Source of the DNA: Phycisphaeraceae bacterium
GTDB taxonomy: Bacteria > Planctomycetota > Phycisphaerae > Phycisphaerales > UBA1924
Direction: 5' to 3'
Assembly: GCA_020639155.1 (NCBI GenBank)
Contig: JACKHF010000001.1
Span: 186,001-250,000 of the forward strand
Length of the DNA: 64,000 nucleotides
A model generated the notes under the pieces. The model was not told where the DNA came from, did no database searches, and worked only from the letters and a program-made list of their open reading frames with translations. Below are positions 50,638 through 59,230 of this stretch, piece by piece. Both the position numbers and the translations under genes were made by a program. How positions within the stretch are numbered: the first letter of the stretch is position 1; each line of letters begins with the position of its first letter.

Positions 50638-51549
50638 TTACACTTTCTTTACCGGCAACTGCGCATACAGCTCGAAGTACTCATGATTGAACTCGGTCGG
50701 TGTATTGATCCACGCTTCAAAGCATGGCAGATCGTCGGGCACATACCCGCTTGCTGGCAACCACGTCGTGTAGAGCCAATCTAGCGCGCGAAGCTCAAGA
50801 TCGATCCCGCCCTTCACGGTCACCTGCGCCACGCGCATCGCGGGAAACTCATACCGGCCGATCTCGCCTTCGGGCGCAACATCATCGACCTCGACCGCAA
50901 TGTAATAATGGCAGTCTTCCAGTGCCGTGATCTCCGGATTCTCCCACTGATACCCCAGCCACTGTCTGTGCGCAACACCATGCATCACCGCCCAGTCGTA
51001 CAGATGCTTCATCGCATCGATCACCGCGTTGTTGTGGTACGGATTTGAAACGCGGATGTACGCAACCACGCGCGCGGGTAGATCGCGCAGCGTCACAGAG
51101 AATCCGTCCGGATTCTCGCCAGCAGGCAATCGATCCAGACGATGGACACCGATCGCATTCGCGGTCGACTTGCCCAGCTGATCACGATTGGTTTCTCTGT
51201 ATGCTGCAATATCAAACCGACTCGGCGCAACACCAAACCGCTGCTTGAAACTGCGCGAGAAATCAGACGATGACGCGAACCCGCACGCCAATGCGATCTG
51301 CGTCAGCGACCTCCCCTGCGGATGCGACATCATCTGGAGAGCGCGCTCCAATCTCACACGACCCACAAACTCACCCAGGGTCTCACCCACCATCGACTGG
51401 AAGATGCGATGGAAGTGGAACGGCGAGAAATGGGCCACCTGCGCAACATCCTCCAGCCGGACTGGCTCGTGCAGATTGGTCATCACAAAGTCGATCGCGC
51501 AATTGACGCGCTCAAGATAGACATCCGAAGTTGTGCTGCTGTGTGCCAT
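50638..51549 (-). CDS. AraC-family regulator with GyrI-like effector domain
   Basis: A 303-residue transcription factor. The N-terminus carries the two helix-turn-helix AraC DNA-binding region (about 10-112): VRLEDVAQVAHFSPFHFHRI, TLGEFVGRVRLERALQMM, LTQIALACGFASSSDFSRSF, KQRFGVAPS. The C-terminal part (about 150-303; FSVTLRDLPARVVAYIRVSN, DDVAPEGEIGRYEFPAMRVA) resembles the GyrI/effector-binding fold of Rob- and BltR-like regulators that bind hydrophobic small molecules. It is divergent from the VOC lipoprotein gene, with 91 bases between starts, so it may control it and itself. Confidence 0.9.
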   Translation of the reverse strand: MAHSSTTSDVYLERVNCAIDFVMTNLHEPVRLEDVAQVAHFSPFHFHRIFQSMVGETLGEFVGRVRLERALQMMSHPQGRSLTQIALACGFASSSDFSRSFKQRFGVAPSRFDIAAYRETNRDQLGKSTANAIGVHRLDRLPAGENPDGFSVTLRDLPARVVAYIRVSNPYHNNAVIDAMKHLYDWAVMHGVAHRQWLGYQWENPEITALEDCHYYIAVEVDDVAPEGEIGRYEFPAMRVAQVTVKGGIDLELRALDWLYTTWLPASGYVPDDLPCFEAWINTPTEFNHEYFELYAQLPVKKV

Positions 51550-51640
51550 TGCAGATCCGCAAGATATGACAAGTCACGCTGGCGTGTAATGTTGTACCAT
51601 GCTCCTGAGCATCACACATCCATCACACCGGAACCACACC

Positions 51641-52162
51641 ATGACCATGAAACTGCTTGTGACTGTCACGACCACCGTCATCGTATCTGGGTTTGCCGGC
51701 TGCACATCAAACGAGCACACCGACACGAACCATCACACGGGAGCATCATCGATGCCTCAACCTGCACACGGAACCATGCCGATCGGAGCCTTCTCCGTCA
51801 GCCTCGCTGTCAAGGACATCCATGCGTCCAAAGCATTCTACGAAGCGCTTGGGTTTGAGGAGGCGGGTGGCAACATCTCACAGAACTGGGTCGTTCTGCG
51901 TAACGGCACAACCACCATCGGGTTGTTCCAAGGCATGTTCGACATGAACATCATGACGTTCAACCCGGGCTGGACCCACGCAGCCCAGCCTCTGGACTCG
52001 TTCATGGATGTCCGGGAGATCCAGAAGTCGCTGAAGAATCGGGGTATCACACTCACGACCGAAGCGGACGAGAACTCCACAGGCGTCGCGAACTTCACGC
52101 TGATAGACCCCGATGGAAACATGATCCTGTTCGATCAGCACGTGCCAAAACCGGGTAGCTGA
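51641..52162 (+). CDS. VOC-family (glyoxalase-like) lipoprotein
   Basis: A 173-residue protein. ATG 51641 gives a lipoprotein signal (MTMKLLVTVTTTVIVSGFAG then Cys, lipobox FAGC). After a His/Thr/Ser-rich linker, one VOC domain follows: IGAFSVSLAVKDIHASKAFY, EALGFEEAGG, NWVVLRNGTTTIGLFQGMF, and the closing FTLIDPDGNMILFDQH, with a terminal metal-binding Glu replaced by Asp in this pattern. VOC proteins include glyoxalases, dioxygenases and drug-binding resistance proteins. Being exported to a membrane-anchored, periplasm-facing site is unusual. It is divergent from an AraC-type regulator. Confidence 0.82.
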   Translation: MTMKLLVTVTTTVIVSGFAGCTSNEHTDTNHHTGASSMPQPAHGTMPIGAFSVSLAVKDIHASKAFYEALGFEEAGGNISQNWVVLRNGTTTIGLFQGMFDMNIMTFNPGWTHAAQPLDSFMDVREIQKSLKNRGITLTTEADENSTGVANFTLIDPDGNMILFDQHVPKPGS

Positions 52163-52399
52163 ACAAGCCCGGCACATGCCTGTGATACTGCCCTCCAAGC
52201 CTCCTCGCACAGGCTGCGTCTAGATCGCGTGCTGCACCAAGGCATGCCGTTGTCCGTGACTCCTGATCTCATGTGATAGTGCATGACTTGACGATGGAAC
52301 CACCGTCCCGTGTATCATCCCTTGATATGGGGCCGGATGACAGGCTGTCCACCAGCGGCGTGCATATCCATCCGCAAGAGCGCACAGGAGAACAACACG

Positions 52400-52795
52400 A
52401 TGACAGGTATCGTACTCGCCCAGAACAACAGCGGAGCCTTGGGAGCAGGCCTCATTGGGATCGTACTTATGCTGGTCTACATTGCGATCATTGTTCTCAT
52501 GATCGCCGGTGCATGGAAGATGTACGTCAAAGCCGGACAGCCGGGATGGGGTGTGCTGATTCCGTTCTTCAACTTTTACCTTCTGTGCAAGATCGTCGGC
52601 AGACCGGGATGGTGGCTCATTCTTATGTTTATCCCGATTGTTTCACTGGTCATCGCGATTATCGTGATGATCGATCTGGCAAAGTCCTTTGGAAAAGGCA
52701 CTGGTTTTGCAGTCGGACTCATCCTCCTCGGATTTATCTTTTTCGCGATTCTGGGATTCGGGAAAGCCGAGTACCAGGGGCCTGCGGCAGCTTGA
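52400..52795 (+). CDS. Three-helix membrane protein, DUF5684-like
   Basis: A 131-residue protein; ATG 52400 has GGAG upstream. Three hydrophobic segments (IGIVLMLVYIAIIVLMIAGA; WWLILMFIPIVSLVIAIIVM; FAVGLILLGFIFFAILGFG) enclose the sequence KMYVKAGQPGWGVLIPFFNF then YLLCKIVGRPGWW. 'KAGxPGWxxLIPxxNxxxLxKIVGRPGWW' is the signature of DUF5684-type proteins, often next to signal peptidases or unknown genes. It is followed after 6 bases by a zinc-ribbon membrane protein gene, so the two form an operon. Confidence 0.78.
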   Translation: MTGIVLAQNNSGALGAGLIGIVLMLVYIAIIVLMIAGAWKMYVKAGQPGWGVLIPFFNFYLLCKIVGRPGWWLILMFIPIVSLVIAIIVMIDLAKSFGKGTGFAVGLILLGFIFFAILGFGKAEYQGPAAA

Positions 52796-52801
52796 TCTTC
52801 C

Positions 52802-53449
52802 ATGGCCCGTCGCCGTGTGCCACTGCCCTTTCCTGATCTTACTGCCGCGCACCAATGCGCCCAATGCGATTACAACCTCGCGGGGCTGGAACATGTTGAG
52901 CACTGTCCGGAGTGCGGCACAGCGTTTGGACCCGAGTCGCATATGCGTATTGTCGGAATCCCTCAAAGATCGGAAACGGTCTTGTGGCGACGCATCGTCT
53001 GGGGCATCCTCATCATAGTTGGTGCAGTGCTGTCTCAAACGTGGATGTACTTCTTCGCATCGAGTGCGATGAAAATCGTGGGCATTGTGTTTCTTGTGCT
53101 CCTTGCGGCGACAACAGGCATGCTCCTCACATCCCGCCAGAAATCAAAGCCAACGGAGAAGATCACGTTCGCGTGGGCTGGCATCGGAAGAAGGGAATGG
53201 GGAAGGCAAGGTGCAAAGACCGAACTGATGGAATGGCCGCAGGAAGTAGCTGTCCAGATCATCACCGTCAGCACGGTCTGGCAACGACTTATCATCAAGA
53301 CGATCGAGATGGACGGCGAATCATCGGTGTTCTTTGCATGCGGGTTCAAGTGCCGAAAAGAGCACATCCCTTGGGTTCAATCGACTATTGAAGCGCTCCA
53401 GCGTGGCGAGCCTGTACCAGTTGGTCCAATCGATATCACCCAAACCTGA
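52802..53449 (+). CDS. Zinc-ribbon membrane protein, unknown
   Basis: A 215-residue protein. The N-terminus has a CxxC pair (HQCAQCDYNLAGL, EHCPECGTAFG), then two helices at about 64-83 (IVWGILIIVGAVLSQTWMYF) and 89-107 (KIVGIVFLVLLAATTGMLLT), and a strand-rich C-terminal part (VAVQIITVSTVWQRLIIKTI). The CxYNLxGL...CPECG pattern recurs in many planctomycete membrane proteins. Function unknown. It follows the DUF5684-like gene and ends 71 bases before ftsW. Confidence 0.65.
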   Translation: MARRRVPLPFPDLTAAHQCAQCDYNLAGLEHVEHCPECGTAFGPESHMRIVGIPQRSETVLWRRIVWGILIIVGAVLSQTWMYFFASSAMKIVGIVFLVLLAATTGMLLTSRQKSKPTEKITFAWAGIGRREWGRQGAKTELMEWPQEVAVQIITVSTVWQRLIIKTIEMDGESSVFFACGFKCRKEHIPWVQSTIEALQRGEPVPVGPIDITQT

Positions 53450-53519
53450 TCAGCCCAAACTCAACTCCATCGCACGTCTTCACTGACGTCAGGCCGAATC
53501 TCGCGGAATCGCAACCCAC

Positions 53520-54935
53520 ATGACGATAGTGTGTGCGGGCATGATTCGACCTGGCGGTGTCATCGCGGTATTGGCTCTTGCGCTCCTGTGCGTGGGCGTT
53601 GTCATGGTCACAAGTGCTGATATGCGCGTTGTCTCTCGCATCCCGGACACGCCGCTCGGCCTCGGCGATGTTGCCACACCCGAGGCAACCAGCGTTTCAG
53701 CACCAGCGCAGATCGAATCGGTCGGCGCGATGCTCCGCAGGATCGCCACTTCATCGCAGGTCATGTACTTCGTGATGGCGATCACTGCCATGCTGGTCGC
53801 ATCGCTCATACCAATCAACAAACTGCTCGCACTTGCTGGACTCCAAAGTAACGCCAGCGACTCACACCCGCCTGTAGAAACGCCAGTGCTCCCCATGCCT
53901 TCCGATTTTCCGTGGCACAAGAAGACACTCCGAATCGCGTGGCGATGGTTCAAGCCCTTTCTCCACAGGGACTATCTCCTCCCTGCGACCGCGGTCATCC
54001 TGATCTGTGCACTTCTTGTATGCGTGTACGTCCCCGGATTGCGCAGCCCGCGGAACGGATCGAACCGTTGGATCCTGCTCCCGGGGCTCGGCGGGCAAAC
54101 GTTCCAGCCGAGCGAGGTCGCAAAGTGGGCGATCGTCTTGGTGCTCGCGTGGTACTGCGCACGCCGGGCTGCAGTGCTCCAGTCGTTCACGCGTGGGCTC
54201 GGCCCCGCGCTCATCGGGCTCGGGCTCATTATCGCCGTCATCGCAAAGGAAGACCTTGGCACAGCTGCGCTCATCGCGGTCGTGTCCTGCGTTGTTCTGA
54301 TCGCAGCGGGCGCGCGGATTCCACACTTCCTTGCGTTCTCGCCGGTCATGATCGCGGGCGCGTTCGCAGCGATCTGGCTTGCCCCCTACCGCATCCGCAG
54401 ACTCATCTCCTTCCTCCAGCCGTACGACGACCCGATGGGCGACGGGTATCACATCATCCAGTCGCTCCTGGCGATCTCGGGCGGCGATGGCGCAGGACGC
54501 GGACTTGGATACGGGCTCCAGAAGCTCGGATACCTCCCAGAAGACCGAACCGACTTTTTGTTCGCAGTGATATGTGAGGAACTCGGGATCGGCGGGGGCA
54601 TTCTCGTTGTGTTCCTGCTCTGCGCACTGGTATGGACCGCCCTTGGGATCGCACGAAACCAGACCGTGCCCGCGCTCAAACTCATTGCGCTCGGTGTCGC
54701 ATCAACCATCGCGTTCCAGACACTCATCAATCTTTTCGTTGTCACGGGGCTCGCGCCGACCAAGGGCATCGCTCTCCCGCTCATCAGTTTCGGCGGCACG
54801 GGCTGGATCCTCACATGCGCTTCGCTCGGCCTGCTTATCGCGATAGACAGACACTCTCGCGCAGACGCATCCATTCTGTCACGAGAAGAAGCACCAACAC
54901 ACGCTCGAGACGGACACGGACTGGCTGTTGCCTGA
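53520..54935 (+). CDS. ftsW: Lipid II polymerase/flippase family protein FtsW
   Basis: A 471-residue SEDS protein that polymerises peptidoglycan at division or elongation. Motifs: NRWILLPGLGGQTFQPSEVA, IAVIAKEDLGTAALIAVVSC, GYGLQKLGYLPEDRTDFLFA, then VICEELGIGG, and TGLAPTKGIALPLISFGGTG. It is preceded by an unusually long periplasmic loop (about residues 37-77) and a second loop (about 100-140) not seen in E. coli FtsW, which makes FtsW versus RodA uncertain; linkage to murG favours FtsW. The ATG at 53520 is used. The stop overlaps murG by 8 bases. Confidence 0.87.
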   Translation: MTIVCAGMIRPGGVIAVLALALLCVGVVMVTSADMRVVSRIPDTPLGLGDVATPEATSVSAPAQIESVGAMLRRIATSSQVMYFVMAITAMLVASLIPINKLLALAGLQSNASDSHPPVETPVLPMPSDFPWHKKTLRIAWRWFKPFLHRDYLLPATAVILICALLVCVYVPGLRSPRNGSNRWILLPGLGGQTFQPSEVAKWAIVLVLAWYCARRAAVLQSFTRGLGPALIGLGLIIAVIAKEDLGTAALIAVVSCVVLIAAGARIPHFLAFSPVMIAGAFAAIWLAPYRIRRLISFLQPYDDPMGDGYHIIQSLLAISGGDGAGRGLGYGLQKLGYLPEDRTDFLFAVICEELGIGGGILVVFLLCALVWTALGIARNQTVPALKLIALGVASTIAFQTLINLFVVTGLAPTKGIALPLISFGGTGWILTCASLGLLIAIDRHSRADASILSREEAPTHARDGHGLAVA

Positions 54936-56172
54936 CCCAAGCACACAACAGAGTTCACCCGTCATCACCGCGATCTTCGCTGGCGGCGGTACAGGCGGGC
55001 ATCTATACCCCGCCATTGCAATCGCCGAAGCGCTCGCCGCGCGAATCAAGGACACACACCCCGACACGCCGCTCCGTTGTGTGTTTCTCTGCTCGGACAG
55101 ACAGATAGATCAGACGATTCTCTCGAATACAACAATCGAGCACGCTCAGATCGAGATCATTCCTACCGGCGCAAAGCCGATGCTGACATCACCGCGTGGG
55201 CTGCTGTCGTTTGCTCGGTCGTGGCGCCCGACTGTCCGTCATGCGAGAGATGTGATTCGTGATGCGGCGAAATCAAGCACGCACTGCATCGTCATCGCAA
55301 CAGGCGGATTTGTTGCTGCCCCTGTTGTCGCTGCTGCATGCAAGGAACCATCGCTCGTCGCGATGTGCTCGCTGGACGCGGTCGAGGGCAAGGCAAACGC
55401 GCTGATCGAACGCATGCTTGCACGTCACGGCGGGATCGTGCTCGATGCCACCCTGCACGGAAAATCGACCCCACACGCAAAGGCAGGTGTCGCAACGCAT
55501 CGCGTGGGACCACTGCTCCGCAGGGCATCGCTCGCGCCGGGAGATCAGCACCAGTGCAAGCAGTTGCTCTCACTTGATCCTGAAAGACCTGTTCTGGCAG
55601 TCATCGGTGGGAGTTCCGGCGCAACGAGTCTGAACACTGCGTGGATGCGATTCGTCTCGCAGCATGCAGACGCGCTTCAGCACTGGCACGTGCTGCATCA
55701 GGCACGAGCGGACGAGCACGACACACTCCGCGCCGGATACGACAGCGCGAAGATTGATGCTCGCATCGAGTCGTTGTTCGATCCAATGGGCGTTGTCTGG
55801 GGTGCTGCCGATCTTGCAATCTCGCGGGCTGGCGCGAGTTCGGTGGCTGAGGTCGCAGCCAACGCCACGCCAACCGTGTTCGTCCCTTACCCCTATCACA
55901 AAGACATGCACCAGCTCTACAATGCGGAACTGCTGAAGAACCGGTCCGCTGCCGAGATAGTGCGGGAAATCGTCAACGATCCGAACGCAACCGTAAACCG
56001 GTTTGCCGAGACGGTCGTCCCGCTCCTTGGCGATCAGGCAGCGCGCGATGCCATCCGATCACGTCTTGTCTCACTCAGCAAGAGCGAATCGGATGAAAAT
56101 TCCATTTATATTGGACCTTTTGGTGCTGATCTCGCTGCGACTGCTCTGCTTTCCAGTCTGGCCCTCTACTGA
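54928..56172 (+). CDS. murG: UDP-GlcNAc:lipid I transferase MurG
   Basis: A 414-residue GT-B enzyme that adds N-acetylglucosamine to lipid I at the inner face of the membrane. Seen: the N-terminal membrane-associated GxGGHxxP loop (IFAGGGTGGHLYPAIAIAEA), TGGFVAAPVVAAA, and the C-terminal donor site (VLAVIGGSSGATSLNTAWM; ISRAGASSVAEVAANATPTV, then FVPYPYHKDMHQLYNAELLK). It is slightly longer than the usual 355-370. The start is TTG 54928, overlapping ftsW, because no ATG lies between the overlap and the conserved start. ftsW-murG is a dcw fragment, far from mraZ. Confidence 0.93.
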   Translation: MPDPSTQQSSPVITAIFAGGGTGGHLYPAIAIAEALAARIKDTHPDTPLRCVFLCSDRQIDQTILSNTTIEHAQIEIIPTGAKPMLTSPRGLLSFARSWRPTVRHARDVIRDAAKSSTHCIVIATGGFVAAPVVAAACKEPSLVAMCSLDAVEGKANALIERMLARHGGIVLDATLHGKSTPHAKAGVATHRVGPLLRRASLAPGDQHQCKQLLSLDPERPVLAVIGGSSGATSLNTAWMRFVSQHADALQHWHVLHQARADEHDTLRAGYDSAKIDARIESLFDPMGVVWGAADLAISRAGASSVAEVAANATPTVFVPYPYHKDMHQLYNAELLKNRSAAEIVREIVNDPNATVNRFAETVVPLLGDQAARDAIRSRLVSLSKSESDENSIYIGPFGADLAATALLSSLALY

Positions 56173-56243
56173 ACCGATCGTCTGAGAACATTGCGATCGG
56201 TGTCAGATGCACGATCGCGGTGTGCTAGTACAGGACGACCACA

Positions 56244-56816
56244 ATGCAGGGAAGCAGCCCACGACATCAGACATCCGCCTATTCATCGCCGCAGCGGAGC
56301 TATTGCACGCACAAGCATGGCGTGAGTTTCTCGCGCGCGATCGTCTGGCACATCGGCGCAGAGCCGCCACAGGCGCTCATGACGATTCTCTCGGCAGCGG
56401 GCTCGTTCGCTGGCGCAGGAACGGATGTGCTTGCTGTCACTGCACAGGCTCTTTCGCTCGCCCGAGCGATGGACAACAACAACGAAGACGGCTCGGTCGC
56501 GATCCTCGTCACGGATCGCTCGCTGGAATCCGCTGGCGCAAGACTCGCTGAGCAACTCGCAAAGTTCACCAGTCGGGTTGCTGTGAAAAGAGTAGAACTG
56601 AATCCCGGATTATCTATCCGTCCAATCACATCACACGCCAGCACCACCAAACACATCGCCATCCCCGGGCGTACCACCCAGAGCACGATCGAGCCCAAGC
56701 CGATCGCTGGGATACACACACAGATACGTCCGGATTCGCAGCAAAGCTCGCTCCTTGACGCAGTTTTCGAGCAGACACATACAAACCGAACCCGCGTGAT
56801 GAACAGAATCGTGTAG
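56244..56816 (+). CDS. Unknown soluble protein between murG and the GGDEF gene
   Basis: A 190-residue protein (ATG 56244) with no recognised family. The N-terminal half (VSFSRAIVWHIGAEPPQALM, LSAAGSFAGAGTDVLAVTAQ, NEDGSVAILVTDRSLESAGA) shows an alpha/beta pattern; the last 70 residues are low-complexity and Thr/Gln/Pro-rich. Because it is short and without a known motif, it may be a real but fast-evolving gene. It lies 20 bases before the cyclase gene in the same direction, which favours co-transcription. Confidence 0.45.
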   Translation: MQGSSPRHQTSAYSSPQRSYCTHKHGVSFSRAIVWHIGAEPPQALMTILSAAGSFAGAGTDVLAVTAQALSLARAMDNNNEDGSVAILVTDRSLESAGARLAEQLAKFTSRVAVKRVELNPGLSIRPITSHASTTKHIAIPGRTTQSTIEPKPIAGIHTQIRPDSQQSSLLDAVFEQTHTNRTRVMNRIV

Positions 56817-56836
56817 GATACGAACAGTTGATTCCA

Positions 56837-58291
56837 ATGACACAGACCTCGACACATCAGCCAGACACAGACTCGCGCGATCCCATGCTGCGCGTGCTGC
56901 TCGTTGGTCCTGCGTCGGGGCAGTCACTCGCGATCGAGAACACTTTGCGTTTCTCGCGGAAGCTGATGCTTGTCCGGGCTCGGTCGTGCGTCGATGCTAT
57001 CGGCGAGCTCACATTCTCGCCCGAACTCGATGCGCACAGCGACAGCTCGTTCACTGTCGTGCTGCTTGCTGACGACTGCGTGTTTGACATTGACGATTCA
57101 ACAACGCACATCACAACACGTAGCGCGCGGGCGCGCCAGTTTGCGCACGCTGTGTCCCAGGTTGCGCCAATGGCACACATCGCGTGTGCTGTAAGTGCGT
57201 CTGTCGCATCTACCATCGCAACACCAGTCGGTATTGACAGCCTCGTCGATTCACTCGAAGGCATGATGTTCGCGATCCACGCCGACAGACCAGAACAGAA
57301 ACAAGCCGCATCCGAAACAGTGTTGCATGTGGATGATGCTGCCGGCATGCACGCAGAACCCAAGCCAGGCGCAGACCAGTCGCGTGTTTCGCACGCGCTG
57401 CTCGCGTTTCTCTCGGGCTCTGCCGATACAGCTGGCTCACCAGCAACATCAGTCGACACAATCGTATCGAGCACCGGCGACGAGATAATGGTACAAGCAC
57501 TCATGCGCGGACAATCCATCCTGAAACCCGCACTGAAGCTGATAGAGCATCGTCTCGGCACTGGGGCAGTCATCTACAACGCATCATCGCAGAAGAACGC
57601 ACGAGGCGCATCGGTGAGCGTCGCAGGTGCAATCGTCGGCTCACTTGTTGCATCGCCCAAGGCGGATGCTGCATCTGTTCAACAGCACGCCGGTTGGCTT
57701 GGCTCGTGGCTGGCGATGGAGCAGAGTGTTGAGCAGATGCGTCACGATTCGTTTGTTGATCCGTTGACCGGTGCGTTCAACCGCCGATTCTTCGAACGAG
57801 AACTCCCCCGCATCATCAAGGAGGGCTCACACCACGACAGGCAGATCGCCATCCTCGTGTTCGATATCGACAACTTCAAGTCATTCAACGATCGATTCGG
57901 GCACAAGGCTGGTGACGACATCCTGTGCCAGACGGTGCAGCTTCTCCGCTCGGTCATCCGCCCGAGTGATCGCGTTTGCAGGATCGGTGGCGACGAGTTT
58001 GTCGTCGTTTTCTATGACCCCGAGGGACCGCGAGACATCAGCGCATCGCAGGGCATGGACAACGTGCGCACGCTTGTCGATCGACTGCAGACAGCCATCG
58101 CCGAGAAACAGTTCCCCAGCCTGAAACTCAACGCGCCCCGTTCGCTCACCATCTCGGGTGGGCTCGCATCGATCCCGACTGACGGCACCGACCCGTGGAA
58201 GGTGCTGCAGATAGCCGATGCCCGCGCGCTCGACTCAAAGCGTTCCGGCAAGGACACCATCACCTTCGGCCCGGCGCAGGCATCACGCTAG
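56837..58291 (+). CDS. Diguanylate cyclase with N-terminal receiver-like region
   Basis: A 484-residue protein making cyclic di-GMP. The catalytic GGDEF motif is at 384-388 (RIGGDEFVVVFYD), and the inhibitory RxxD site RPSD lies five residues upstream, so product feedback is expected. The domain start DPLTGAFNRRFFEREL and FDIDNFKSFNDRFGHKAGDD (metal and GTP binding) are intact. Residues 15-150 resemble a response-regulator receiver (LRVLLVGPASGQ, VVLLADDCVF) but the expected phospho-Asp/Lys positions are not clear; residues about 200-300 may form a GAF-like module. The cyclase lies between cell-wall genes and rsmA, which does not point to a partner. Confidence 0.88.
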   Translation: MTQTSTHQPDTDSRDPMLRVLLVGPASGQSLAIENTLRFSRKLMLVRARSCVDAIGELTFSPELDAHSDSSFTVVLLADDCVFDIDDSTTHITTRSARARQFAHAVSQVAPMAHIACAVSASVASTIATPVGIDSLVDSLEGMMFAIHADRPEQKQAASETVLHVDDAAGMHAEPKPGADQSRVSHALLAFLSGSADTAGSPATSVDTIVSSTGDEIMVQALMRGQSILKPALKLIEHRLGTGAVIYNASSQKNARGASVSVAGAIVGSLVASPKADAASVQQHAGWLGSWLAMEQSVEQMRHDSFVDPLTGAFNRRFFERELPRIIKEGSHHDRQIAILVFDIDNFKSFNDRFGHKAGDDILCQTVQLLRSVIRPSDRVCRIGGDEFVVVFYDPEGPRDISASQGMDNVRTLVDRLQTAIAEKQFPSLKLNAPRSLTISGGLASIPTDGTDPWKVLQIADARALDSKRSGKDTITFGPAQASR

Positions 58292-58300
58292 TGCCTACCT

Positions 58301-59176
58301 TTGCGTGTGCAGACACTCTCGCAGATTCGCGACACACTGAACGCCTACGACCTGAGCCCCACAAAGCGGTTCGGGCAGAACTTTCTCATTGACCACAACA
58401 AACTCTCGCTGCTCGTGGATGCGGCTGGTGTCGGCACGTCGTGCAAGGTCGTGCTTGAGATCGGTCCCGGCACGGGCACGCTGACAGAAACCATGCTCGA
58501 TCATGGCGCAACCGTTATTGCCTCCGAGATCGATCACGGCATGTGTAGACTGCTCCGTGGCACGATCACCAACTGGCCCGACACATTCGCACTCATCGAG
58601 GGTGATTGCCTCGCATCCAAGAGCAGCATCGCGCCTGAGATCATCCAGGCTCTTGATGATGCCATGCGCGCGCACGGGACACAAACGTACAGACTCGTAG
58701 CAAATCTGCCCTACGCAGTCTCCACGCCCGTGCTGCTGGCGCTCATCACTCAGCATCCGAAATGCGATGGGATGTTTGTCACTATCCAGAACGAGGTCGC
58801 CGATCGTCTGCTCGCCCAACCAAACACAAAGGAATATGGCACGCTTGGGATCGTTGCACAAACATGTTGCACCGTGGAACGGTTTGCAACACTGCCGCCT
58901 TCATGTTTCTGGCCAGCTCCAGATGTCACCAGTGCGATGGTTGCGATCAGGAGGAAGCCGGAATCTCCATCGATAGACCCCTCATTCCTGGCAATCTTCT
59001 GTCGCGACCTGTTCGCCCGCAGGCGCAAGCAACTCGCTGGTGCGCTCAAAGCCATGGGATATGGGGGTATCAACTTTGCTTCTATTGCCCAATCAACCGC
59101 AAGAGCTGAGAACCTATCGCCAGAGCAGATAACCGAACTTGCGCTGCTTGTATCCGACTGTTCATCCACATCATGA
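58301..59176 (+). CDS. rsmA: 16S rRNA dimethyladenosine transferase RsmA (KsgA)
   Basis: A 291-residue SAM-dependent methyltransferase that dimethylates two adjacent adenosines near the 3' end of 16S rRNA; loss gives kasugamycin resistance. Motifs: LSPTKRFGQNFLIDHNKLSL, SAM motif VLEIGPGTGTLTETML, EIDHGMCRLL, and the catalytic loop LVANLPYAVSTPVLL. The C-terminal domain carries PSCFWPAPDVTSAMVAI. The start is TTG 58301 (or GTG 58307); neither has a good ribosome-binding site. It follows the cyclase gene after 9 bases, suggesting co-transcription. Confidence 0.95.
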   Translation: MRVQTLSQIRDTLNAYDLSPTKRFGQNFLIDHNKLSLLVDAAGVGTSCKVVLEIGPGTGTLTETMLDHGATVIASEIDHGMCRLLRGTITNWPDTFALIEGDCLASKSSIAPEIIQALDDAMRAHGTQTYRLVANLPYAVSTPVLLALITQHPKCDGMFVTIQNEVADRLLAQPNTKEYGTLGIVAQTCCTVERFATLPPSCFWPAPDVTSAMVAIRRKPESPSIDPSFLAIFCRDLFARRRKQLAGALKAMGYGGINFASIAQSTARAENLSPEQITELALLVSDCSSTS

Positions 59177-59230
59177 TGTCGATCTTTACAAATCACACAC
59201 ATTTCCTGCGGACTTCGGATATGCTCAGGT

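Noticed and set aside
53862..54452. Minus-strand frames antisense to ftsW
   Set aside because: Charged low-complexity sequence opposite an intact FtsW frame with all signature motifs.
56207..56551. Alternative frame overlapping the 56244-56816 gene
   Set aside because: Arg/His-rich and shorter, with no start signal; the frame at 56244 is longer and leads directly to the next gene.
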